A stretch of DNA of 64,000 bases from assembly GCA_964606405.1 (NCBI GenBank), contig CAZSGH010000002.1:43561-107560 (forward strand), given 5' to 3'. Shown here piece by piece: positions 34,604 to 42,970 of this stretch; position 1 is the first letter of the stretch; every line of letters starts with the position of its first letter. The position numbers and the translations under genes were made by a program. A model generated the notes under the pieces. It did no database searches. It was not told the DNA's origin and saw nothing but the letters and a program-made list of their open reading frames with translations. Origin of the DNA: GCA-002282575 sp964606405 (GTDB lineage Bacteria > Pseudomonadota > Gammaproteobacteria > Thiomicrospirales > Thiomicrospiraceae).

Positions 34604-35785
34604 TCAGACCTCATCGGGATATTTGAACTGTAGCAAGAAATCATAAATGCTCTCGACCGTATACCTGATATCTTCGTCACAGCTCAATCCGTCTGGAAAA
34701 GTGTAATAGATCATTCGTTTTTCCTGCGGAACAATCTTGGGATAGGGTACGCAACCCTCCTCGAGTCCAGCAAGCATATCGTCGGGGATGGGCACAATGG
34801 TTACTCTCCACTCGTCTCCGAATTCATGTTTAATGCGTTTTGCTAAACGGGTTCTGACGGCCTCCCAGCCCGGAATGTATTTAAGCGTAAGATCCAAGGC
34901 TACAACGACAGTTTGGTGTTGAGGTTCTGCGCCTGAATTCGGTGCAGTTGGTTTTGCAGTATTGTTGAGTGCTAAAGCCGCCACTCGCTCCCTCAGTGCC
35001 CTACAGATTTGCGTGTAGCCGTCGGGCGTGAATTCGTCAACCCAGTGCCGCTGAGAAAGACGGTCTGGAACGTCACAGACCTCCAACCGAATTGGAACGA
35101 CAAATATCACGCCCTCAGGCTGCTCATCGGCGACGTCCAATGCAATTCGGATTTCCTTCTGTACGAAGCCAGATTTAATAGTTGAACGCGTGGAAAGGCA
35201 GACCAACACGACATCGGCAATTTTAACGGCGCGTCTGATTTCCAGTTGCCAGTCTTGACCAGCAATTAGATCCTCTTCATCGAGCCATGGCGAGAAGCCA
35301 TCTCGCTTGAGCTTGTGATACAGCTCGCGAACTTGTGGCTTGTCTTCAGAAGCGTGGCACAAGAAAACTCGAAGTGGGCGATTGATAGGTGCCACTATCA
35401 ATGGGGTACTCGCGGAATTGATCACCGGAGTCGCTAGTCCGTTCGCGGTGTGCATGACGTGGTCGGAGAATTGAGGACCGAAACGTTTGATGATCTTCGA
35501 ACGAAGCTGCTTCACCTCATCTGGCGTCGAAATTCCAAAACGATCACACAGATCTAACAGGAACTCGTACTGATCCTTCGGCGAGAAAACCGCGAGATTC
35601 TGTTGAAGTGCTGTTCTTTTGTTTGGAGCGTCAAACGGATAAGTGCTGTGTGGAGGATCAACATTGCAATCTACTGCCCGTGCGTTGCAGTACTCGACAA
35701 TTTTAGAACCCGAGAGTCCACGTGAGGTATCCGCCAGAATCTCTGCTGCGTGGTTCAAAAAGGATGCGGGTATTCTGTCGGACAT
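34604..35785 (-). CDS. cassette gene: TIR-domain protein with AbiJ-like N-terminus
   Basis: Protein of 393 residues in three parts. Residues 1-110 are helical and resemble the N-terminal domains of AbiJ-like abortive infection proteins (RTALQQNLAVFSPKDQYEFL). Residues 137-265 form a TIR domain (RVFLCHASEDK, WLDEEDLIAGQDWQ, candidate catalytic Glu182, SRSTIKSGFVQKE-like segment). The C-terminal 100 residues are an extra alpha/beta domain. TIR proteins of this layout often degrade NAD+ in phage defence; activity here is inferred. ATG chosen because the longer frame reads through the attC. Confidence 0.82.
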   Translation of the reverse strand: MSDRIPASFLNHAAEILADTSRGLSGSKIVEYCNARAVDCNVDPPHSTYPFDAPNKRTALQQNLAVFSPKDQYEFLLDLCDRFGISTPDEVKQLRSKIIKRFGPQFSDHVMHTANGLATPVINSASTPLIVAPINRPLRVFLCHASEDKPQVRELYHKLKRDGFSPWLDEEDLIAGQDWQLEIRRAVKIADVVLVCLSTRSTIKSGFVQKEIRIALDVADEQPEGVIFVVPIRLEVCDVPDRLSQRHWVDEFTPDGYTQICRALRERVAALALNNTAKPTAPNSGAEPQHQTVVVALDLTLKYIPGWEAVRTRLAKRIKHEFGDEWRVTIVPIPDDMLAGLEEGCVPYPKIVPQEKRMIYYTFPDGLSCDEDIRYTVESIYDFLLQFKYPDEV

Positions 35786-35799
35786 GCAGGTGCTTCCTT

Positions 35800-35847
35800 G
35801 GCTAACGTTCAAGCTAAGGGGCGGAGCGCTTTTGCGCCTGATTAGCT
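35800..35847 (-). other. attC site after cyclase-like cassette
   Basis: R' GTTAGCC with R'' AGCTAATC (imperfect). GGCGCAAAAGCGCTCCGCC gives a strong stem. It overlaps the gene end. Confidence 0.65.
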
Positions 35848-36717
35848 TTTCTTTGTATCGATGTTGCATAGGCAATCTTGATTCCGAGTGAAATTATTAG
35901 CTATCTCGTTGTGGTAGTTGGCAAGCCATTTGTATTTGGCTTTTACATCATCATCATTAGCACCAGTATAAGCACGTTTGATGTTTTCTGAATGTGTTTT
36001 TAGCCATTCATCGATATTCTGGCGATACCCTTCGTCCATGATTTTGTTTTTATCTTTCGGCGAAGAAAGGCGATATTCATCGGACCGCTCTTTTGATCTC
36101 TGCCATCCAACCCCTTCCAAGCATATGGTCATATAGTCAATGTAGAAATGCTTTTTACCATTTATTTCCAGACATCTAAAAACTCTAGGTATTGGATCAA
36201 AATCATCGCTGTAGTACTCGCGATGGGAATGCTTTGAAAAATAATCATAAACTCGATCAGTGAGTGCGATAACTGGAACTGATACAGCAACTTCCGATTT
36301 ATATGCGTTAACCATACTCTGGCTAATTAATGTGGCGTCCTTCTGATACCACCACCCAAGATCAAGGCCACCACGGATAAAGAGTGAATTGAGACAACAG
36401 ACTCCTTGACCATAAGCAAAACTCGTAATCTCAGACATTATTGAGTCAAAAGTGCCTTCGAATTTCGTAGCTTCGGATTCGAGCGGTATATTAACCACCA
36501 CACAATCTGAGAATGCCAAAACAGTTGTCTTGTGCATTTCTTGCACTTCGCGAGTTAAATCATCGTCGGTTTCGAAATCAAAAGCGTCCTGAATGAGTTT
36601 TACGCCTTTATGTATTTCTTTGATGTCGTCTATGCTCTTCGCAGCAAGTACCTTGTTGCCAAAACCTAATATATCGATGAAGGCAGTGACTCCGACGGAA
36701 ATATCTTTTTCGTCCAT
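35842..36717 (-). CDS. cassette gene: nucleotide-cyclase-like protein
   Basis: Protein of 291 residues. The motifs TAFIDILGF (Asp15) and LAFSDCVVV (Asp71) resemble the two metal-binding aspartates of class III nucleotide cyclases and related anti-phage signalling cyclases. The rest is alpha/beta with aromatic-rich segments. No second-messenger receptor is obvious beside it. Function is inference from two motifs. Confidence 0.6.
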   Translation of the reverse strand: MDEKDISVGVTAFIDILGFGNKVLAAKSIDDIKEIHKGVKLIQDAFDFETDDDLTREVQEMHKTTVLAFSDCVVVNIPLESEATKFEGTFDSIMSEITSFAYGQGVCCLNSLFIRGGLDLGWWYQKDATLISQSMVNAYKSEVAVSVPVIALTDRVYDYFSKHSHREYYSDDFDPIPRVFRCLEINGKKHFYIDYMTICLEGVGWQRSKERSDEYRLSSPKDKNKIMDEGYRQNIDEWLKTHSENIKRAYTGANDDDVKAKYKWLANYHNEIANNFTRNQDCLCNIDTKKS

Positions 36718-36738
36718 ATGGTATCGGTTGCTCTTGAA

Positions 36739-36804
36739 AACTAACGTTTGAGTTCAGCCGCCTGAACGCTTTTTGCAAAGGTCGGCTGCAACGATGGGTT
36801 GGGC
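36739..36804 (-). other. attC site after DUF6602-like cassette
   Basis: Textbook site: R'' GCCCAAC directly after the gene stop, R' GTTAGTT, 66 bases. The arms are CAGCCGACCTTTGC and GGCGGCTGAAC. Confidence 0.85.
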
Positions 36805-37587
36805 CTAGGCATTGATTAAACCAAACCCAGTATTGAAGTAAGGATGAATGGAAACGTCCATATGATTGAGCCAGTCTGCATACGAGGACAGATCGTTCAA
36901 TAGCTGCACAAAAGGGAATCCTCGCAAGTCTTCTTCCAATGGCATTAGGTAGAAGGTGTCTTTCGGAATTACGCAACCGGTCGACGCGCGTGTTTCACTT
37001 CGAAAGAACCTAATCATGTATTTCCGGTTAACGACTATTCCTTTCGGATAGCGGCGGTACGGAATATTAGGATGGTTACTATAAAAGGCATTTACATGAG
37101 CAAGGCACGTTTCGCCGCTGATACCTTCGTAAGCGAATACGTATAGCGACGGATGGCGTTCAAGAAACGCTTCGCTTGATCCGGTCTTAAGAATTTTGAA
37201 GCCAAATGCTTCCATGCTTGGCTCAGGAATGCTGGATAAATTAGTAAGCGCATCAATCAAGGAGGCCTGATTTAAGGTCGTTTTGACTGTAATTGCACCC
37301 GCAACGCTTTCTGTTGTGACAAAGGTCTTTTCATTTTCGTCAAACCTCACACCAAGGTCATTTGAAACAATCACATCGATCTGTCCGGATTCACTGCCGT
37401 TGTGAGAAATGACCTGTCCGCCAAGAGAGGCATAGAGTCGCCTTGGGAGATGGCGAAGCAAGAAATCTCTAACAATATCTTCCCGATTTGACCCAATGTC
37501 TGGTCGGTGTTGTGCGGTGCTTGCGATAAGCGAAGCACTTGCGATCTTGTCTGCGACTCCGTTGAAGTAGTTTTGAATTCTTGTCAC
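36805..37587 (-). CDS. cassette gene: DUF6602-like nuclease-fold protein
   Basis: Protein of 260 residues. The segment REDIVRDFLLRHLPRRL, then GQIDVIVSND and later TVKTTL is characteristic of DUF6602/NERD-like proteins with a nuclease-like fold (D...E/QxK pattern incomplete by eye). GTG chosen because it overlaps the leader peptide stop (GTGA); an upstream TTG gives eight more residues. It is the first cassette after module C. Confidence 0.7.
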   Translation of the reverse strand: MTRIQNYFNGVADKIASASLIASTAQHRPDIGSNREDIVRDFLLRHLPRRLYASLGGQVISHNGSESGQIDVIVSNDLGVRFDENEKTFVTTESVAGAITVKTTLNQASLIDALTNLSSIPEPSMEAFGFKILKTGSSEAFLERHPSLYVFAYEGISGETCLAHVNAFYSNHPNIPYRRYPKGIVVNRKYMIRFFRSETRASTGCVIPKDTFYLMPLEEDLRGFPFVQLLNDLSSYADWLNHMDVSIHPYFNTGFGLINA

Positions 37588-37664
37588 CGCAAACTCCCTG
37601 TGTAGGCCCAACCATAATTATACGGCAAGCCTGCCGTATAACACCTACTAACAGTTTTCATCAT
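37584..37664 (-). CDS. leader peptide upstream of DUF6602-like cassette (26 aa)
   Basis: MMKTVSRCYTAGLPYN followed by YGWAYTGSLR. Same double ATG and near-identical first 16 residues as the leader in module B. Its TGA overlaps the GTG start of the cassette gene. The two leaders diverge right after GGTTG, where an integron crossover would fall. Confidence 0.7.
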   Translation of the reverse strand: MMKTVSRCYTAGLPYNYGWAYTGSLR

Positions 37665-37875
37665 AATTAAAACCTCAGTTTAACAACAACTTCATTATAA
37701 CGTGCCGCATAACATATTCTGCACCTATTTTTGCAAGATAATAGCACAACACATAGTTACTGTGATCAGTATCGAACGGGCATAATTTAAGGCTTCTGCA
37801 CATCGGCGATGCCCAGTTAAACTGGTCAGGTCGCACACCCTCCCTAGCCTTCATCCGCAGTTTGTCCGACTGGAT
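37665..37875 (-). repeat. repeat module C (proximal end of cassette array)
   Basis: Contains CATCGGCGATGCCCAG, AAACTGGTCAGGTCGCAC and CCGCAGTTTGTCCGACTG as in A and B, and the promoter-like TTGTGCTATTATCTTGC before the leader as in B. It lacks the GTCGACCGCATAGCGG part. This is where attI and an integrase would be expected; neither is found. Confidence 0.7.
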
Positions 37876-37893
37876 TTTGTGTCGAAATTGGTT

Positions 37894-38466
37894 TCATACT
37901 GACAGAGCGTACCCCATAAATTCATTTTTAGTTTTACTTGTTTTGGAGGACAAAAACTCTTTAAGTTTATTAAAGTCATCAGGGTATAAATTGTTATACA
38001 CGTCCCATGTAACTTTTATAGCTACAATAATAGGCATAACAACAAGGAAAAAGACTAGCAACACAGGAGATCTTGCGATAACTCCAAAAGCCATAATCAT
38101 TGATAGTTTCTTTTCTAATAAGGCAACTTCACTTAATAAGACTGGATTATCTTCACGAAAAAAAGTTGTTAAGGGAGCACATCTTGCGTTCACATTGCCT
38201 TTAAGAAAAAGGTGAAACGTCAGCAGCCTTTGCCAAGTGGCTTTGTGAGTAAATCTTATGAGAGAATTGATCCTTCTAACACCTTCAATATAACCATCTT
38301 CATCAAAAGAAATTGTGTTATTAGCTGCTAGATTAAAAAGCACATCGCGTTGCTCAAAAAGCCTTTGCCTAACAACAGACTCTATCAAAGATGGCCACAA
38401 GTAAAACCAAAGCACTAATAAAAACAGAAATGCGAAACCATTAATCATATCTGATAAGCTAATCAT
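37894..38466 (-). CDS. hypothetical membrane protein
   Basis: Protein of 190 residues: N-terminal helix about 10-27, a charged middle part, and hydrophobic helices about 120-150. No family recognised. Lies 12 bases after a second small membrane protein, suggesting an operon. Confidence 0.6.
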   Translation of the reverse strand: MISLSDMINGFAFLFLLVLWFYLWPSLIESVVRQRLFEQRDVLFNLAANNTISFDEDGYIEGVRRINSLIRFTHKATWQRLLTFHLFLKGNVNARCAPLTTFFREDNPVLLSEVALLEKKLSMIMAFGVIARSPVLLVFFLVVMPIIVAIKVTWDVYNNLYPDDFNKLKEFLSSKTSKTKNEFMGYALSV

Positions 38467-38477
38467 ATTTCTTATCC

Positions 38478-38852
38478 TTAATTGTCACTTGGATTTGTTG
38501 AACCACTAGGCAATATACCACTAGATTGACGATTAGGATGAATCATCAGCTCTAACTCTCTGATTCGTTCATGCATTATTTCTGTTTTTGATTTTCGAAA
38601 ACGTCGCTCCATAAAGCCCCACAATGCAAGCCCTACTAATGCCAATGTACACCAGATAGGTTTAAAGAAAAAACCATTATTACCATCATCGAATGCAACA
38701 CTAATATCTGCCAAGGTGGTTAACCCCGCAAACTTTGGAATAATCTCTATTGCAGCATAAGCTAAAACACCGACCTTTCCCAGCCCCGACAAAAGACTAA
38801 ACGTCTTGTCGATCACCATCTTAGTAAGTTCAAATTTTTGCTGTTTAGTCAC
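38478..38852 (-). CDS. hypothetical two-helix membrane protein with coiled coil
   Basis: Protein of 124 residues: hydrophobic segments about 20-40 and 63-82, followed by a basic coiled-coil (RRFRKSKTEIMHERIRELE) and a polar tail. Twelve bases downstream of the DUF1173 gene. Function unknown. Confidence 0.6.
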   Translation of the reverse strand: MTKQQKFELTKMVIDKTFSLLSGLGKVGVLAYAAIEIIPKFAGLTTLADISVAFDDGNNGFFFKPIWCTLALVGLALWGFMERRFRKSKTEIMHERIRELELMIHPNRQSSGILPSGSTNPSDN

Positions 38853-38864
38853 TTCGTAGCACCA

Positions 38865-40232
38865 TCAAACATTATTGAACTGTATTCTATCAGAAGTCCA
38901 CAATGCCATCGCCATCATTTTATCTAAGGATATTAGGCCTGCTGGAAAGATAAACTCCATCTTATCTAGACTCACAGTTACTGGTTCACTGGTTTCGTCT
39001 GGTAGTTTGGGTGGATTAGGTACTTTAATAGCGTCCCACACCAACGTTTCGAGTTTTTCCTGTTTGTAAAAAGCCAGCTTTTTTGCCTTTTGTACAAGGT
39101 AAGCTTGCGAGTTCATTCCTAATACTTCAATGTTGACGGGCTTAGGTGTATCGAGAAGGACAAAGTCAGGCACAATAGCACCAACTCGATGTGTCAGTGG
39201 TTTTGCAAAGCGTCGTCCTTCTGCAACAAGCTTTGAAACCATAACCTCTTCGTAACTACCTGCAATAGGAATAAAGTGGCGAGTCGTCATCATGATTGCC
39301 ATGTCAGAAATCAGCATGCGCATATTCTTTTTAGAAGAATTAAACTTAAAAGCCTTTACCAGCATGACAAAACAGTACTTGTTCTTGTCTGGTCGTGAAA
39401 AAGCCGCTAACTCACGCCCGAAGCTTCTAAATAGTCGGTCCGCTAATGATGGATGTAAATAAAAGTTTTGCATACCGTGCATGAATTTGAGCTTGATATT
39501 GAATCCACCACTTTTGGCTTCATTGATAAACAGCAGTTCGCCCAACATAAACGATGCCGTGTCAGGTGATAAGCCATTTATTGCGACAGCTGTAAAGCCA
39601 TCGACAGGCTTTACAGCTGTAGCTGGCTTCTTAATGACCGTAAGAGACTCTTTAAGTGATTGCTTGCCGTTAAGAATAACGGGCGTATCTGTTAAGTAGT
39701 CATCCATTAAATGATGAACTGTGTTCCATGATCGAGGATACTGACGGTCAGGATACCATTGATTCAGCCGCACCTGTTCCCACATGAAATGTAACAGTCC
39801 CAACATATTTGTTGGCGCTTCTATTCTTTTTGCATGAGCAGGTGCATAGTTTGCAATATCACTACTGGCTGGCAACTCACCGATCTCATTTTTTCGACGG
39901 GTCAACAAACCAGCAAGTCGCACATTAATACTACCGTCACCACCTTGGGAAATCCCCATTAAAGCATCTTTATTGGCACCAGCTTGAGGATCGTAATACA
40001 AATGACAGGTAAGCGCATGCTCGACCATAGTGCCAGTAGTCCGCATTAAGAAATAACGTTGTTTGACTCGCGAAGCTACCACATACATTGGAACACCTGA
40101 AGCCTGGCAATCACACATGGGATGATGTTTGCCTTCATAAGCGCGATGCAGCACATCCTGTGCAGCGTGGTTAAGTGGATCTGTTAACCAGTCAGCGCGA
40201 TGTTTCTCATTCCCGATTGCAATACGACTCAT
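38865..40232 (-). CDS. DUF1173 family protein
   Basis: Protein of 455 residues. N-terminal CDC-x(n)-C/H region (HPMCDCQASGVPMYV...HALTCHLYYD) and C-terminal nuclease-like stretch (IVPDFVLLD, NIEVLGM) fit DUF1173, a family found on integrative and conjugative elements. The end pattern resembles D...E-x-x endonuclease folds. It overlaps the resolvase gene by four bases, so the two are co-expressed. Confidence 0.75.
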   Translation of the reverse strand: MSRIAIGNEKHRADWLTDPLNHAAQDVLHRAYEGKHHPMCDCQASGVPMYVVASRVKQRYFLMRTTGTMVEHALTCHLYYDPQAGANKDALMGISQGGDGSINVRLAGLLTRRKNEIGELPASSDIANYAPAHAKRIEAPTNMLGLLHFMWEQVRLNQWYPDRQYPRSWNTVHHLMDDYLTDTPVILNGKQSLKESLTVIKKPATAVKPVDGFTAVAINGLSPDTASFMLGELLFINEAKSGGFNIKLKFMHGMQNFYLHPSLADRLFRSFGRELAAFSRPDKNKYCFVMLVKAFKFNSSKKNMRMLISDMAIMMTTRHFIPIAGSYEEVMVSKLVAEGRRFAKPLTHRVGAIVPDFVLLDTPKPVNIEVLGMNSQAYLVQKAKKLAFYKQEKLETLVWDAIKVPNPPKLPDETSEPVTVSLDKMEFIFPAGLISLDKMMAMALWTSDRIQFNNV

Positions 40233-40789
40233 TCGACTTCCTTGATGGTGCGGTAGTAAGTGGCTCTGCTTATCTTAAAGCGTTTTGCAATTTCAGTGGG
40301 ACTAATTTCTTGATTATTAGACATCAATTTAATCATTTTTTTATCAGAATCACTTAGACTGACAGGACGTCCACCTTTACGACCACGCGCACGCGCTGTT
40401 TCCAGCCCTGCTCTTGTACGCTCACGAATAAGGTCACGTTCAAACTCTGCTAAAGCACCCATGATATGGAACAGAAGTTTACCCGCTGGTGTGTTTGTTT
40501 CAATCTGCTCAGTTAGCGACTCAAACCCTATTCCTCTATTGGCAATATCTTGTACTATCGTGATTAACTCTCTAGTACTTCTAGCCAATCGATCTAACTT
40601 CCATACCACAAGCACATCACCAACACGCAGCGCTTTTAGGCAAGCAGCTAACTCTGGTCGATCTTTACCAGACTTAGCACCAGATTGTGTTTCTTCGTAT
40701 ATAGTGTCGCAACCAGCAGCACGCAAAGCATCAATCTGAAGATCAACTGATTGTTGTAGTGTCGAGACACGGGCGTAGCCGATTTTCAT
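40229..40789 (-). CDS. serine recombinase (resolvase/invertase family)
   Basis: Protein of 186 residues starting MKIGYARVSTLQQ, with catalytic Ser9. Arg-rich active region DRLARSTRELI, and GALAEFERDLIRERT in the long helix. A C-terminal helix-turn-helix (SPTEIAKRFKISRATYYRTI) binds the recombination site. ATG here rather than seven codons upstream. It may resolve element dimers or have mobilised this accessory segment. It is not a tyrosine integron integrase. Confidence 0.92.
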   Translation of the reverse strand: MKIGYARVSTLQQSVDLQIDALRAAGCDTIYEETQSGAKSGKDRPELAACLKALRVGDVLVVWKLDRLARSTRELITIVQDIANRGIGFESLTEQIETNTPAGKLLFHIMGALAEFERDLIRERTRAGLETARARGRKGGRPVSLSDSDKKMIKLMSNNQEISPTEIAKRFKISRATYYRTIKEVE

Positions 40790-40825
40790 ATTAGTTGTAC
40801 CTATTGCCAACTCTCGGTGATTGGC

Positions 40826-41629
40826 TTACTGCGTCAGTATAAACTGGCTATTACATTTATTGCAGGTGATATCTAGCGTTGGCTTTCCCCATAGATTTTC
40901 ACCACACTCACATGTAAACTTACACTTACTTGTCATTGGTTTATTAGGGTGCACAGCCTGAACAGATACGCTTACTGCAGCAGTTTCTATAGCCGCATCC
41001 ATACTATCCTCGGCGCTTGTGTTATCCAATGTGAGGTGAGGAACAACTAACAAGGATTCCGAAGCGTTTTCCAAAATTTCTACTGCAAAGTTACGATCAC
41101 TCATCATCGAGTATGTGGATGTATTTTTGGGCAAGAAGCGATCGTACCAAGCAACGATAAATCCTTGCTCAAATAGTTTGTTGCACACCATCATGAACTT
41201 GCCGTCGGCAATTGCGTAATCTGCCATTTTTTGACCTGTTTTCTTGCCACCAATGCGACCTGTATCGCTTGGCATTAAACCGATACTCTCCATTTTCGTC
41301 GCCCACTCTTGATTGTGGTAACTTTTCTGGCTTGGTTTACCGTATTGAGTTTGCCAAAGGTGGCACATCTCATGAACAATCGTCTGTAATACTTCAATTA
41401 ATGGCTTAATACCAAAGAAATCTGGATTTAATGCCAGTTCATGCGTAAAGGTATTCTTATCTCCTACCGCTACAAATCGATTGTACGACATATATCCGTA
41501 GGTATTCGCTTGCCTCTGCAGTGTAATCAAACTATTGTCTAAGGTACCATCGAATAGTTCGATATTGAAAGTATCATAAGCATGTTGAAGTGCGCCGTAC
41601 AATTGTGGAGTTGGCTTATTCTTAGTCAT
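40826..41629 (-). CDS. SprT-like zinc metalloprotease
   Basis: Protein of 267 residues. SprT domain about 10-170 with HEMCH (86-90) and a third ligand in the following HNQEW region. A C-terminal zinc ribbon of two pairs (CECG and CNKC) lies about 239-260. SprT-like proteases of mobile elements are related to SPRTN, which cleaves DNA-protein crosslinks; a role in repair of incoming DNA is inference. Confidence 0.85.
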   Translation of the reverse strand: MTKNKPTPQLYGALQHAYDTFNIELFDGTLDNSLITLQRQANTYGYMSYNRFVAVGDKNTFTHELALNPDFFGIKPLIEVLQTIVHEMCHLWQTQYGKPSQKSYHNQEWATKMESIGLMPSDTGRIGGKKTGQKMADYAIADGKFMMVCNKLFEQGFIVAWYDRFLPKNTSTYSMMSDRNFAVEILENASESLLVVPHLTLDNTSAEDSMDAAIETAAVSVSVQAVHPNKPMTSKCKFTCECGENLWGKPTLDITCNKCNSQFILTQ

Positions 41630-41906
41630 GATAGCAAACTACTAAATTAATATTATATGGTACGATATAAATTATTTGCATATGCTCGGCTCTTGAGTTT
41701 TTTACAAGTTATGATACAGGTATTTGATACTTTGATTTTGACACAGTATTGAGACAGGATTCAAGTGGTTTTTGATGAGTTTTATGGACAGTCTCAAAAA
41801 CATCCGTTTTTAATACATAATTTTGATGTATTTAAAAGTCTAATCTTGTAGATTGTTCTCATCGTTTATGTTATAAAGAGCAGACATATAATATTTGGAA
41901 AAATAT
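41630..41906. other. divergent intergenic region
   Basis: AT-rich and without ORFs. It must hold promoters for the SprT-like gene and the GNAT/ASCH locus. A TATAAA lies about 40 bases before the latter. Nothing else is distinct. Confidence 0.5.
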
Positions 41907-42968
41907 ATGGCGCACTTAGAATATGTACCTTTCAGTAAAATTGACTTATCTGATAATTTTTTTGAGTCTCTTAAAGCAGATTATGCCGAGTTTTCTACTT
42001 GGTTCAACAAAAAAGCCGCTTGCGATGAGTATGCCTACGTTCTTTATGATGACGAAGATAATCTCGTAGCCTTTTTGTATCTCAAGCTGGAACATGATGA
42101 GATCAAAGACGCTAGCCCACCTTTAACTAATAAGAAAAGACTAAAGGTGGGTACACTAAAGATCGAAGCGCACGGAACCAGGCTCGGTGAAAGAGTCATC
42201 AAGAAAATAATGGATCACGCAACAGAAAACAATGTAGAAGAAATTTATGTCACTGTTTTTCCAAAACATGAACAGTTAATCAAAGGACTTAAGCATTACG
42301 GCTTTTATCATACGGCGGACAAAAAATCAGCCAATGGAATAGAACAAGTCCTAGTAAAAAATGTTGGCATAAACTCTCACAACATCTACCAAGATTATCC
42401 TTTTGTTAAAGCGACAAGAAAAAAATGCTGGGTATTGAGCATCAAGCCAGAGTTCCACACTAAAATGTTTCCTGACTCAATACTTTCTAATGAGTCATAC
42501 AACTTGTTAAATGATGTAGCTCCAACGAACACCATAAGAAAAATTTACATCACCGCTATGGATTGCCTCACAATGATGTCCAAGGGTGACTTAGTATTCA
42601 TTTATCGGACGAACGATGGGCAAGGTCCAGCATATTACAGATCTGTAGTAACTTCATTGTGTGTTGTAGACGAAGTATGGAACATCAATTACTTCAAAAC
42701 TGAATCAGATTTTTTATCATATTGCTCGAAGGGCAGTATTTTTTCCATTGAAGAATTAAAACGATTCTACAAAGACAAAAAATATCCACATTTAATAAGA
42801 ATGACCTACAACGTAGCCTTCAAAAAAAAGGTTACGAATAAACAACTGCAAGAAGAACTAGGAATTTCACCATTCTACTGGGGATGTTTTTCTTTAACGT
42901 CAAAGCAATCTAAAACTCTTTTAGAACTTGGGCAATGTAACCCTCGCATCGTCCTATGGGAGCAATAA
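41907..42968 (+). CDS. GNAT acetyltransferase fused to PUA/ASCH-like domain
   Basis: Protein of 353 residues. Residues 1-145 look like a GNAT fold (KVGTLKIEAHGTRLGERVIK with the acetyl-CoA loop G-T-R-L-G, then YGFYHT). Residues about 165-350 begin WVLSIKPEFHTKMF and continue with YITAMDCLTMMSKGDLVFIYR, the pattern of PUA-like (ASCH/EVE) nucleic-acid readers. The LSIKPEF string recurs in the ASCH gene nearby. ATG chosen over an upstream TTG. First gene of a three-gene plus-strand operon. Confidence 0.68.
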   Translation: MAHLEYVPFSKIDLSDNFFESLKADYAEFSTWFNKKAACDEYAYVLYDDEDNLVAFLYLKLEHDEIKDASPPLTNKKRLKVGTLKIEAHGTRLGERVIKKIMDHATENNVEEIYVTVFPKHEQLIKGLKHYGFYHTADKKSANGIEQVLVKNVGINSHNIYQDYPFVKATRKKCWVLSIKPEFHTKMFPDSILSNESYNLLNDVAPTNTIRKIYITAMDCLTMMSKGDLVFIYRTNDGQGPAYYRSVVTSLCVVDEVWNINYFKTESDFLSYCSKGSIFSIEELKRFYKDKKYPHLIRMTYNVAFKKKVTNKQLQEELGISPFYWGCFSLTSKQSKTLLELGQCNPRIVLWEQ

Positions 42969-42970
42969 AA

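Noticed and set aside
34233..34646. Plus-strand ORF over the gamma-glutamylcyclotransferase-like cassette
   Set aside because: Antisense to a recognised gene and crosses an attC site.
40229..40789. Serine recombinase as the integrase of the cassette array
   Set aside because: Integron integrases are tyrosine recombinases; this is a resolvase/invertase with catalytic Ser9.
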